Source of the DNA: Methylobacterium sp. Leaf123
Lineage (GTDB): Bacteria; Pseudomonadota; Alphaproteobacteria; Rhizobiales; Beijerinckiaceae
Length of the DNA: 64,000 nt
Assembly: GCF_001423405.1 (NCBI RefSeq)
Contig: NZ_LMNS01000004.1
Coordinates: forward strand, 164,306-228,305
Reading direction: 5' to 3'
Position numbers and translations under genes: made by a program. This document shows positions 56,601 through 63,875 of this stretch, piece after piece. Each line of letters opens with the position of its first letter. The first letter of the stretch is position 1. The notes beneath the pieces were generated by a model. That model saw only the letters and a list, made by a program, of their open reading frames with translations. It was not told the DNA's origin and made no database searches.

Positions 56601-56710
56601 CGAAGCAGGAGGGGGCAGACCCCGTGCGCAGTGCAATCGCCGCCATGTTTGCACGGGACGGGCTGGAAGCCCCCGTCTGGGAGCAGGATGGATCGATCCG
56701 GGTCCCGTGA
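53609..56710 (+). CDS. zorD: Zorya ZorD, SNF2-type translocase/effector
   Basis: 1033 residues. The N-terminal ~480 residues are specific to the family. The SNF2 motor has motif I DEQGLGKT (521-528), motif Ia LVVAPTSLLENW, motif II DEIQ (653-656, FDEIQALKNP), motif III GLTGTPIEN, motif V GTGLTLTAATHVIHL and motif VI QCNDRVHRLGQTRPV (~925-940). It is a DNA translocase that degrades or blocks invading DNA in type I Zorya. All ATPase motifs look intact. Last gene of the overlapping zor operon; 123 bp to mcrB. Confidence 0.92.
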   Translation: MVSPALDFTFDPQGITLSRSTRGGLLGRLGFGRDRRELDRLPLAERTLLLAIADLRAAAAEKPTELLEITPEHIRLSHRLAAALDAETAASLGLPPVVDLSLRTDAEGVLGSPSFRLRHEWVKNGQRQTVQRVGAILKTSAGPRRLPEWLMDAVAVSEGFEAGRNESQHWNALARFRQLLDPGVRVAEPTAAARVSMTDFLGGLEVRIADRFALAPTAEDDFEVVPFSGRELARAGYDEAAVGVPEGAGELAGDLLRGFQERVRSRGALSAYRLGPGNFLVIDSAASPALSVMARMQHAPAAERKAFLRNPRPLVTQAVEAALRSAGRLDGLDAVGEEEAIEAAALPLFVETQEYADRVTGVGVFRKPELEIGPGSGTTWLPEAFAERLQGALAALTPAELDDLHRQVSQAMAAGEATVALAGFDLPARAEALALIGQYRGDEAATEDAVEEKGPSEPVVLETVDNFDELKWVARLKPRSTPGGEDVPSTIRTDLKAHQRTSFEWQVAAWKAGLPGILNADEQGLGKTLQTIAFLAWLKQQAVDPGALQRGPVLVVAPTSLLENWEQEVARHTHEPGLGHLIRLYGSGIGARKRAGESGRDIDAGESKLDLAFLHKALAEGRAHRSWILTTYTTLVNYQHSLREIPFSAVVFDEIQALKNPASLRAAAARAVRADFRIGLTGTPIENAAVDLWAIMDQLAPGSLDSLPEFRARYGTPDATNMAELHRRVFTSALPAQPLALRRIKDVVARDLPEKARRLHPRAMPERQSAAYEDAQFKLAQGGAGAAFKMLHHIRTVSVHPNLDGAETDSAFVEASARLSAVFEILGVIAQRRERALVFVEHRRMQHRLVELARARFDLPRVDLINGDTPISQRQAIVNRFQRHLEGEPAFDILVLGPKAAGTGLTLTAATHVIHLSRWWNPAVEEQCNDRVHRLGQTRPVTIHLPLAIHAGYREGSFDCLLHGLMHRKRRLAASALWPMGDTQADVGELTRLLDGAAKQEGADPVRSAIAAMFARDGLEAPVWEQDGSIRVP

Positions 56711-56833
56711 ACGGCGTAGCCAAGGGCTCCTCAGCTGCGACATAACCCTGGCGTGCAGCCTCGGTCGCCCTCTCGGCGGTTCACGGCCAGAGAGCGTCTG
56801 TGCCGAGCGGAACTCGATCAGGCTCGCCATTGA

Positions 56834-59035
56834 ATGACAAGAATGATTGCCGAGAGAATGGAATTGACAAATGAAAATTTCCGCCAATGGCTTGAGCCAA
56901 TTTACTCAAAAAATACGGTCAATACAGGGCTCGCCACCATCAGTCGTCTCGAAAAGAACTTGGCAAAGCTCGGGCTGCCATACATCGACCTCGACACGGC
57001 GTTCGAAGCTGACGGCGTTGAACAGGTGCGTCTCGCCTTGGAGGAGATCAAGCAGGACGCCCGCGTGGGCGGCGAACGATTTCGCATCTTAATGCCTGAT
57101 GCGACCGATCCGATGCGACGGCTCCACGGCTACTTCTATTGGCTCCGGCGTTACACCTCTTTTAGGAAGGGCGAACCGGTCGAGGCTGACGAGGACCCCG
57201 TCGTTCTCTTCGACGGGGCCGGCAAATCCTTCAAGCCGGTTCGCGTGAGGAACCAAACCACCGGCGTCGAAGCCTACCGGATCAAGCCGGAGGGGGCTTC
57301 GAACGAAACCGAGGAGGCGATCGAGCAGCAAGACATCGTCGTGGTGGTGCGCGCGCTGCTGATCGACGGCCGTGCCGTGCGGATCAGGGAAACCGGCATC
57401 AATGGCACGAGCTATTTCAAGTTTCCAGGACGGCTCGTCGCCTACCGGCTTCGCCCCGACATCGCGGAGGCGCTCGATCTGCCGATTGAAGGCGGAAGCC
57501 GCCCGCCCGTCACCCAAGCCGAAACGCCAGTGCCGCTCCCGATGCCGACCCCCACGAACCTCATTCTCTACGGCCCTCCCGGAACCGGAAAGACCTACAG
57601 GACCGCCGCCGAGGCCGTGCGCCTGTGCGACGGAGCGATCCCGGATACGCGCGATGGGACGATGGCCCGCTATCGCGGTCTGGTCGAGGCGGGGCAGATC
57701 CGCTTCGTCACCTTCCATCAATCTTACTCCTACGAGGACTTCGTCGAAGGCCTCAGGCCGGAGACGGGCTCGAGCGCGGACGGTACGGGCTTCCGGCTAG
57801 AGCCGCGACGCGGCATCTTCCGGGAGATCGCCACCCTTGCGGAGCAGGCGCGCAAGAAGGGCTCGCCCTCGGCACCCTTCGACCTCGCCGGACGGTCTGT
57901 CTACAAGATGTCGCTCGGCCGGGCCGGAAGTGAGGATCACATCTACGAGGCCGCCATCCTGGGCGGCTACGCGGTTCTGGGCTGGGGCGGCTCGGAGGAT
58001 TGGTCGGCCCCGGAATACGAGAACTATCAAGTGGTGTTCGACCGCTGGAACCAGATCGAGCCTGGCACCCCGGGCAATTCGGGCAACATCGTCCAGCTCT
58101 GGCGCTTCCGCTCGATGCAGGTGGGCGACCTCATCGTCGTCTCGGAGGGAAACCTACGGTTTCGTGCCGTCGGCGAGGTGACCGGCCCCTATCGATACGA
58201 CCCGACGGACGCCGTCGACTACGCGCATCGGCGGGACGTGCGCTGGCTTCTCGTCCTCGACGAGCCGCTGCCCGTAGAGGAGATCTACGACAAACAGTTC
58301 TCGCAAGCCTCCTGCTATCGCCTCGCCGACGAGCAGCTCAAGCGGGAGGCCCTCGCCCGCCTGCTGCCGGGCGCGCCCGCCGCGACCGGGCCGGCGGTCC
58401 CCGACCAGTTCGTCCTCATCATCGACGAGATCAACCGCGCCAACATCTCGAAGGTCTTCGGCGAGCTGATCACGCTCATCGAGCCGGACAAGCGGCTCGG
58501 GCGCCCGGGGGAGATCACGGTCCGCCTTCCGGCGTCGGGCGACAGCTTCGGGGTCCCCGACAACCTCCACATCGTCGGCACCATGAACACCGCCGACCGC
58601 TCGATCGCGCTGCTCGATACGGCCCTGCGCCGCCGCTTCAGCTTCGAGGAGCTGATGCCGAACCCGAGCCTTCTGAATAAGGCGAGTCGGCAGTGCGGCG
58701 TCGATCTCGTGGCGCTGCTCACCGGGATCAATGCCCGCATTGAGTACCTCTTCGACCGGGAGCACCAGATCGGCCACGCCTACTTCATGGACTGCGCTAG
58801 CCGGACCGACGTCGACGACGTGATGCGCCACCGGGTGATCCCGTTGCTCGCGGAGTACTTCTATGAAGATTGGGGCAAGGTGGCCCTCGCGCTCGGCGAT
58901 CCGAATGGAGAGCGCTTCCTGGAGCGAACCGCCCTGAAGCCGCCCGCCGGCCTCGCCGAGGAGGGAGCCGAGGAACGCGCCCGCTGGTCCGTCCGGCCGA
59001 ACTTCGTCTCCAGCGCGTATCCGGTATCCTTGTGA
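56834..59035 (+). CDS. mcrB: McrB-like GTPase/AAA+ with EVE-like insertion
   Basis: 733 residues. The N-terminal ~230 residues form a sensor region (GLATISRLEKNLAKLGLPYI; RRLHGYFYWLRRYTSFRKGE). The AAA+ domain has Walker A GPPGTGKT (247-254), then FHQSYSYEDFVEGLRPE. Between ~358 and ~495 an EVE/PUA-like domain is inserted (YKMSLGRAGSEDHIYEA; MQVGDLIVVSEGNLRFRAVG; DVRWLLVLDE). Walker B LIIDEINRANISKVFG (531-) and NTADRS plus DTALRRRFSF follow, the McrB hallmark. EVE domains read modified bases, so modified-cytosine DNA is a probable target. Possible starts at 56834, 56843 and 56858. Confidence 0.88.
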   Translation: MTRMIAERMELTNENFRQWLEPIYSKNTVNTGLATISRLEKNLAKLGLPYIDLDTAFEADGVEQVRLALEEIKQDARVGGERFRILMPDATDPMRRLHGYFYWLRRYTSFRKGEPVEADEDPVVLFDGAGKSFKPVRVRNQTTGVEAYRIKPEGASNETEEAIEQQDIVVVVRALLIDGRAVRIRETGINGTSYFKFPGRLVAYRLRPDIAEALDLPIEGGSRPPVTQAETPVPLPMPTPTNLILYGPPGTGKTYRTAAEAVRLCDGAIPDTRDGTMARYRGLVEAGQIRFVTFHQSYSYEDFVEGLRPETGSSADGTGFRLEPRRGIFREIATLAEQARKKGSPSAPFDLAGRSVYKMSLGRAGSEDHIYEAAILGGYAVLGWGGSEDWSAPEYENYQVVFDRWNQIEPGTPGNSGNIVQLWRFRSMQVGDLIVVSEGNLRFRAVGEVTGPYRYDPTDAVDYAHRRDVRWLLVLDEPLPVEEIYDKQFSQASCYRLADEQLKREALARLLPGAPAATGPAVPDQFVLIIDEINRANISKVFGELITLIEPDKRLGRPGEITVRLPASGDSFGVPDNLHIVGTMNTADRSIALLDTALRRRFSFEELMPNPSLLNKASRQCGVDLVALLTGINARIEYLFDREHQIGHAYFMDCASRTDVDDVMRHRVIPLLAEYFYEDWGKVALALGDPNGERFLERTALKPPAGLAEEGAEERARWSVRPNFVSSAYPVSL

Positions 59036-60312
59036 TCCGTAGGACGGTGCGTGAATGGGGGCGGCTGGCCTACGGCTCCGGCCCCGAGCAGATCGAGGAG
59101 ACCGCGGCCGTCCGGCTGGCGGCGGTCGCCCGTGCCCTGCCGCTCGGAGGAGCGGATGGAAGCAGTATCCTCACCCTCGGCCGCAAGGATATGAAGGCCG
59201 GCCAGATGGTCGGCGTCCTCGCGGCGGAGGGCTGCGCCCTGGAGATCCTGCCGAAGATCGGCGACCTCGATGCGGGTGGCGTCCGCCGCCAGCTCGTGCA
59301 CATGCTCGCCGTCACCCACGATCTCAACGTGTCGGCGGGGGCACTGTCCGAACTCGACTGGCAGCGCGACGACCTTCTCGAAATCCTCATCCGCCTCTTC
59401 GCCCGGATGCTCGCCGAGGCGGTGCGCCGGGGCATGCCCCGGCGTTACGTCGGCCACGAGGATGACCTGCCGGTGCTGCGCGGACGCCTCGACGCCGCGC
59501 GCCAGTTCACTCGTCTCGCGGCCAGCCCCCAGTTCCTCGCGTGCCGGTTCGACGCTCTGTCCGCCGACATCGCGCTGAACCGGATCATGAAGGCGGCGGT
59601 CTTGAGGATCCAGTCCCTCGCCCGCGGGGCCGAGACCCGTCGCCTCCTGAGCGAGCTCGCTTTCGCCTACGCTGATATCAGGGAGGTGCCGATCGAGACC
59701 CTCCGCTTCGACCAAGTGATTGTCGATCGAACGAACGCCCGTTGGCGCGACCTCCTGGCCCTCGCATGCTTGCTGCTGCAGGGGCGGTTCCAGACGACGT
59801 CCGGGGGCGCGGCGACCGGTTTCTCCCTGCTCTTCGCGATGAATGCGCTCTTCGAAGCCTACGTCGCCCGGATGCTGGCACGCGTGCTGAGAAGCAGCGG
59901 GCAGCGCGTGGTGGCGCAGGGTGGTCTGCTGTATTGTCTTGAGGATCCAGAGAACGGCATCCGAAGGTTTCGTACGAAGCCCGACATTCTGGTGAAGCGA
60001 GACAGCGAGACCACACTCGTGATCGACACGAAGTGGAAGCGTCTCGCGCCAGTCATCGACGAACCAAAGCAGGGCGTCTCCCAAGCCGACATATACCAGA
60101 TGATGGCCTACGGTCGGCTGTACCGCTGTGCGCGGCTGCTCCTGCTCTATCCTCACCACGCGCAGCTCGGTGCGCAGCCAGGCTTGCGCAGCCGCCATCG
60201 GATCACGAGCAGCGATGATGAGCTTTTTGTCGGCACTATTGATCTCGAGCAACTTGAAACAGTGCCGGGCCAGCTAAGCGATTTGGCTTCTCGTTGCTGC
60301 ATCTCGAACTGA
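59032..60312 (+). CDS. mcrC: McrC-like nuclease subunit
   Basis: 426 residues, GTG start overlapping the mcrB stop (GTGA). The N-terminal part (VREWGRLAYGSG; MVGVLAAEGCALEILPKIGD) matches McrC/LlaJI-type subunits, and the C-terminal PD-(D/E)xK nuclease has Asp318 (RTKPDILV) and Asp332-x-Lys334 (VIDTKWKRL). It associates with McrB rings and cuts the DNA they translocate. The catalytic triad is complete. Confidence 0.9.
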   Translation: MIRRTVREWGRLAYGSGPEQIEETAAVRLAAVARALPLGGADGSSILTLGRKDMKAGQMVGVLAAEGCALEILPKIGDLDAGGVRRQLVHMLAVTHDLNVSAGALSELDWQRDDLLEILIRLFARMLAEAVRRGMPRRYVGHEDDLPVLRGRLDAARQFTRLAASPQFLACRFDALSADIALNRIMKAAVLRIQSLARGAETRRLLSELAFAYADIREVPIETLRFDQVIVDRTNARWRDLLALACLLLQGRFQTTSGGAATGFSLLFAMNALFEAYVARMLARVLRSSGQRVVAQGGLLYCLEDPENGIRRFRTKPDILVKRDSETTLVIDTKWKRLAPVIDEPKQGVSQADIYQMMAYGRLYRCARLLLLYPHHAQLGAQPGLRSRHRITSSDDELFVGTIDLEQLETVPGQLSDLASRCCISN

Positions 60313-60824
60313 TCACGTACTATGGAAGCTGGCTTAGGCGCCACAAACGGTCGCCGTTTCCGTGCGGCTTTTGGTCGACAACCACCATGCGAGCAGGTCA
60401 TTGACCCCCCGGCTTTCTTCTAAAATCTCCTAGCTCAGGAAAAATTCTGCGCGACCGAGACCCATTGCGGTGAGGAGTCCGAGTTCCCTGAGACTTTCGC
60501 GTCCCCCTCCCTGACAGGAAAGGTCTGCCCCGAGCAGCTAGCCTATGCGCCCCCAGGCCGCGACTACGCTGACGTCATGTGGATGAACGATCTACGCGAA
60601 GTCATCGGCGAACGCGGCGGCGCGCTCGGTGCTTCGGTGAGGAGCCAGACCTCTCATATCCGAGCGTCAGGTGCTGACGGGGACTGCCTCCCCAAGTCGG
60701 CACGTGGGCTCCAAGGGCTGGAGCCGTCGCAAGCGCGCTCACTATGCGAGATCTATGCCTTCAGTGCCGAGTTCTCTGATGCGTAAGTCAGTACCAAACA
60801 CAATACACATCGAGGAACCAGACG
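60313..60824. other. Gap of ~510 bp without a supported gene
   Basis: Only short frames are present; the longest (60577-60786, 69 codons) has no family resemblance and no clear ribosome site. Composition varies and no strong terminator or repeat is evident. Just before 60825 lies a GAGGAAC ribosome site for the DUF559 gene. Confidence 0.6.
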
Positions 60825-61928
60825 ATGAACAAGACTATCTGGACGCGCCTGGGATTGATCGCAATTTTTACTTTGGCAGGAATTGCGTTTCCGCTTTTGT
60901 TCATTGCGGCTGCATGGCTCGCTTGGACGATCTACGATGATCTGCGCAGACCGGAACAGACACAGCCGGATGCCTGGTTCACTCGGAGATGGACAGCTAC
61001 TTCAGAAGACGCGAACTGGAAAAGCGACTTCATGGAGTTCTGTGAGTCTCCGGCCGAAACCGCGTTCCTTGAGGCTATGATATCGGCCTATGGGCTCGTT
61101 CCAGAGAAGGGAGTCTTAAAGGGGTCCGCGCTGACGCTCGATTTGCAGACTGAAATCAAGCCTTACCGAGCCGATTTTCTTGCCAACGATTGGCTCGTGA
61201 TCGAGATCGATGGTGCCGCGTATCACTCTTCGCCAGATGCAGTGAGCAGGGATCAGGAGCGAGACCGATATCTGATGACCAAGGGCTACACATTGCTGCG
61301 GATTCCCGCAAAGCTCGTGTTCAATGAACCCTTGGAGGCAGTCAGCCGAGTGCGTTCAGCTATAGCAAAAGGAATACTTACTAAATGCGCCGAGGAACGT
61401 CAAACCGAAAGGCAGCCTACTTTGCTCCAGCGTCTCGCGCAGGTACCCAGGCAGGCGGCGGACTTCCTGGACGATCTGGATCACCATGTGACAAAAGCGA
61501 AAGAGGTTCAAAACGCTACATCTGCGCTCGATCTGACGGTTCAGCGTGAGAAATCGCTGCTGGTTTTTGCTTTGAAATCAGCAAAGGAAAAGATGCAACT
61601 TGACAGCGAACTAAATGCGAACCCGATATTGAAGAAAATATACGTCGCATTTCAGGAGAATAACAAGGACATTAAGCGCGAGCTCGAACGAGAATCGAAA
61701 ATCGAGTCAGATGCTAAAACTTGCGAGCATCTGCCTAGGGAGCTCCCAGACTTTTCGTATCCAAGGCGACATTCGGACCCGTCGATAGCTGACGCCGTTG
61801 AGCATGCAGTCAGAGTTATTAAGGCTGACCGAGCCGAATTCCTGAAGCGCATTTTTGGAGAGCTTGCGGGCGACAGCAAGCTGATGGGTTACTTTGAGCG
61901 TTCCATTAATGACTACGGGGGGGGATGA
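60825..61928 (+). CDS. Membrane-anchored DUF559 (Vsr-fold) nuclease-like protein
   Basis: 367 residues of distinctly lower GC than the defence operons. An N-terminal hydrophobic stretch (~9-37, LGLIAIFTLAGIAFPLLFIA) suggests a membrane anchor. Residues ~65-180 form a DUF559/Vsr-like endonuclease domain: FCESPAETAFLEAMISAYGL, AYRADFL-like PYRADFLANDWLVIEIDGAA (Asp/Glu of the PD-(D/E)xK core), RDQERDRYLMTKGYTLLRIP. The C-terminal half is helical. The frame ends at a G8 tract (61917-61924): with one G fewer it would continue DEYFRKLLSARGR. Probable defence nuclease; role inferred. Confidence 0.7.
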   Translation: MNKTIWTRLGLIAIFTLAGIAFPLLFIAAAWLAWTIYDDLRRPEQTQPDAWFTRRWTATSEDANWKSDFMEFCESPAETAFLEAMISAYGLVPEKGVLKGSALTLDLQTEIKPYRADFLANDWLVIEIDGAAYHSSPDAVSRDQERDRYLMTKGYTLLRIPAKLVFNEPLEAVSRVRSAIAKGILTKCAEERQTERQPTLLQRLAQVPRQAADFLDDLDHHVTKAKEVQNATSALDLTVQREKSLLVFALKSAKEKMQLDSELNANPILKKIYVAFQENNKDIKRELERESKIESDAKTCEHLPRELPDFSYPRRHSDPSIADAVEHAVRVIKADRAEFLKRIFGELAGDSKLMGYFERSINDYGGG

Positions 61929-62253
61929 ATATTTTCGCAAGCTCCTGTCTGCACGGGGTCGATGACGATGCCCAGCTGAAACAGGGCGGATCGTTCGCCA
62001 GGAACTCAGTCGAACCTGTGACGATCCCCAAGCGGGTGCCGAGCAGATGCGTCAGGCTCCTCCGCCCTGCGTCGAGCCGGTCGAGCAATTCGATATCTCG
62101 CTCGATCCGCGCCTCAGTGGCTTCGCGGAGCGCTTGAAGTTCGCGGCGCTCTGGCGTGTCCGCGTGCATCGCCTGCAAAGCCGCGGTCACTGGCCCGATT
62201 TGGCGCTGGGATTTCCTGAGGTCATGTCGAGTGGTATCCTGCGTTTCGATCAT
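61906..62253 (-). CDS. Small phage protein, IGPVTAAL family (right copy) with chance C-terminal extension
   Basis: 115 residues. The first ~62 (RQIGPVTAALQAMHADTPER; RIERDIELLDRLDAG) match the left-module 70-residue protein. The remaining ~50 residues (RRSLTHLLGTRLGIVTGSTE ...) have no counterpart there. DNA similarity between the two loci starts near 62069 (42376 in the left copy). The tail may come from sequence joined at the edge of the defence island. The 3' end overlaps the DUF559 gene tail by 23 bases (convergent). Confidence 0.6.
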   Translation of the reverse strand: MIETQDTTRHDLRKSQRQIGPVTAALQAMHADTPERRELQALREATEARIERDIELLDRLDAGRRSLTHLLGTRLGIVTGSTEFLANDPPCFSWASSSTPCRQELAKIFIPPRSH

Positions 62254-62320
62254 GTGGGTTTCTCCTGACTCTGGTGATTGAGGCCGGGGAGCGGTGGCCG
62301 CCGCTCCCCGGCCGCTTCGA

Positions 62321-62509
62321 CTAGAACGGTATGTCGTCGTCGAGATCGTACGCGGACGTGCCCTTGTGCTGCGCGAGGAAGGCATTGAGCGCCTCGACCG
62401 TGACTGTCCCAGCCGGAAGAAACCCGAGGCGTAGAGCTCGCTTGAGGGCCTCCGCGTACAGCAGCTGATCCATCTCACCGCGATATCGCTGCTCAAGGAT
62501 TTCCGTCAT
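62321..62509 (-). CDS. Small phage-element protein
   Basis: 62 residues, acidic C-terminus (GTSAYDLDDDIPF) and a helical core (QRYRGEMDQLLYAEALKRAL). Ends in a DDDIPF-like tail reminiscent of single-strand DNA-binding protein C-termini (DDDIPF), but it is far too short to be one. It may contact the same host partners. Part of the right replication module. Confidence 0.55.
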   Translation of the reverse strand: MTEILEQRYRGEMDQLLYAEALKRALRLGFLPAGTVTVEALNAFLAQHKGTSAYDLDDDIPF

Positions 62510-62512
62510 CTG

Positions 62513-62698
62513 CTAGGCTTCGTGTTTTTGGCCGTGCCGATCAGCGGCGATGTCCTTCGCGCCGGTGAACAGTGCCTTGGCGATCAGGAATCGTCCGCGC
62601 GCCGCATCGAAGCTGAGGCTCGGGCCTTCAGGCGCCAGCCTCGCTGCCTCAGTGGATAGGTCCTGACGTTGGCGTTCTCGATGGATTGCTTCGGACAT
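62513..62698 (-). CDS. Small phage-element protein with leader hairpin
   Basis: 61 residues (MSEAIHRERQRQDLSTEAAR; DAARGRFLIAKALFTGAKDI). GGAGAGAAC ribosome site directly after the conserved hairpin. N-terminus resembles that of the left-module gene at 42357-42569. Function unknown. Confidence 0.55.
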   Translation of the reverse strand: MSEAIHRERQRQDLSTEAARLAPEGPSLSFDAARGRFLIAKALFTGAKDIAADRHGQKHEA

Positions 62699-62709
62699 GA
62701 GTTCTCTCC

Positions 62710-62727
62710 GCCCGGATAGCGCCGGGC
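62710..62727 (-). promoter_or_regulatory. Conserved leader hairpin (right copy)
   Basis: GCCCGG-CGCTAT-CCGGGC on the minus strand, a perfect 6-bp stem just before the GGAGAG site of the gene at 62698. The flanking segment GATGGGCGGGTGATCTCTGA (plus strand) is identical to the left copy. Confidence 0.55.
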
Positions 62728-62839
62728 CGCACAGCCGCTGATGGGCGGGTGATCTCTGACAGTGGTGATGTGGAGGGAGGGCCGTCGCGCTGCCCGCGAG
62801 CTCAGACCCAGCCAAGATATTAATAGTAGTTACAGAAGT

Positions 62840-62920
62840 GACACTGGCCCTAGCAGTTCCAGCTCTGACACTGGATCAGGGCGGCAAACGTCACTGGAAC
62901 AAAGTCAGAAACGTCACTGG
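62840..62920. repeat. Iteron-like G(A/T)CACTGG repeats
   Basis: Four copies at about 62840, 62867, 62890 and 62913; the last two extend to AAACGTCACTGG and are identical over 12 bases. Spacings are 27, 23 and 23 bp. They lie at and just beyond the 3' end of the interrupted replication gene, a usual place for initiator-binding sites. Confidence 0.55.
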
Positions 62921-63489
62921 CTTTTGATTCTTCGCGGCGGGCCTGACGCTCGTCGTGCGGATATTTCGGCAGGGTCATCCTTTTTCCCTGAGACGCTGTT
63001 TCGTGCCTCGGCAGCCACCTTCTCTGCATCGGCCAGGGTCTTGATCAATCTCCACCGTTCCGAGGCAGGGGCACCCTCAGAGGTCGGCAGCCACGCGAGG
63101 CGGAATAGGCTTGGCTGCCCTGAGAACTCGCCCTAGCCGCGAGTACCTTTCTGGGTCATCTGGACAAAGCCGAGAGCCAGCGCTTCCGCGATCGCCCTTC
63201 GGATGCTGCCTCGCCGAATTCCGGCGTTCTCGAAATCATCATAGGTGACCGGCAGAAAGCCATTCTGGCCACCACCGTGACCCATATGCTCGACGCACAC
63301 GCGGTCGATCACGAGCCTGGCGTTCTGGGACATTGCCCGCCAAGCCGGGCTCTCCACCATATCCCGGGTCAGCCATAGGAAGGCCTGGCCTTGCGGCACG
63401 GCGTTGAGCTTCTTGAAGCGGGGATCTGCGAACTTGCCAGTCGAGCGCCCGGTCGCATCAGCCTTTCGGCGCGCCAGATGCGTGCTCAC
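62914..63489 (-). pseudogene. Replication-initiator-like gene interrupted by an amber codon
   Basis: GTG 63489 (overlapping the upstream stop) opens a 118-residue frame (FKKLNAVPQGQAFLWLTRDM; WRAMSQNARLVIDRVCVEHM; NGFLPVTYDDFENAGIRRGS), a winged-helix replication protein type common in Rhizobiales phages. TAG at 63133-63135 stops it after QMTQKGTRG. The same frame then continues uninterrupted for 72 codons (GEFSGQPSLFRLAWLPTSEG; APASERWRLIKTLADAEKVA) to TGA 62914-62916, which looks like the natural C-terminal part of such proteins. A single base change probably inactivated or shortened it. Confidence 0.75.
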
Positions 63490-63740
63490 GCTGCGCCCCC
63501 TGGTGCCAGCATGAGCGACCAAGCAGCCGCTCGGATGTTGCCTTCGACAGCTGTCAGCTCGGCCGCGATGCGCTCTGGCACAACTCCGCGCCGCTCCATG
63601 GCCTTCCGCTGGATCAGGAGTTGACGCTGCAGGTGCGCCTCGGCCTTTGCGGTGGTCGAGGCAATTGCCATATGTCCGGCGTGCCTGCGGATGAACCCTC
63701 GGTCACGTGCACGAGGGTAAGGAAGAATAGCCGCGCTCAT
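63486..63740 (-). CDS. DUF6074 family phage protein
   Basis: 84 residues from Met 63740. The sequence MSAAILPYPRARDRGFIRRH, AGHMAIASTTAKAEAHLQRQ, LLIQRKAMERRGVVPERIAA matches the DUF6074 family, small helical proteins in Rhizobiales phage replication regions. Function unknown. AGGAAC upstream. Start overlaps the truncated upstream gene (ATGA) and stop overlaps the replication gene (GTGA). Confidence 0.75.
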   Translation of the reverse strand: MSAAILPYPRARDRGFIRRHAGHMAIASTTAKAEAHLQRQLLIQRKAMERRGVVPERIAAELTAVEGNIRAAAWSLMLAPGGAA

Positions 63741-63875
63741 GAGCGCTGTTCCTGGCGAACGACATCGCAAGCTGCCTCCAGCTTCATTGCCTGATCGATC
63801 CTCCTCCAGAAGGCTCTTTCTCTGGCACTCGAAGCCACGAATGGCCTGCTGCCGGTTTGGTGGACACGGTCCTAA
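63737..63875 (-). pseudogene. 3' fragment of a phage gene cut by the IS element
   Basis: The frame ending at TGA 63737-63739 reads RPFVASSARERAFWRRIDQA and MKLEAACDVVRQEQRS on the minus strand, a coherent helical C-terminus coupled to the DUF6074 gene by ATGA overlap. Upstream it runs into the IS end near 63876, so its 5' part is missing from this window. Confidence 0.55.

Noticed and set aside
60577..60786. 69-codon plus-strand frame in the gap before the DUF559 gene
   Set aside because: No clear ribosome site and no family-like pattern.
62762..63136. 124-codon plus-strand frame with Ser/Asp repeats
   Set aside because: It is the reverse reading of the iteron repeats and of the replication gene tail.
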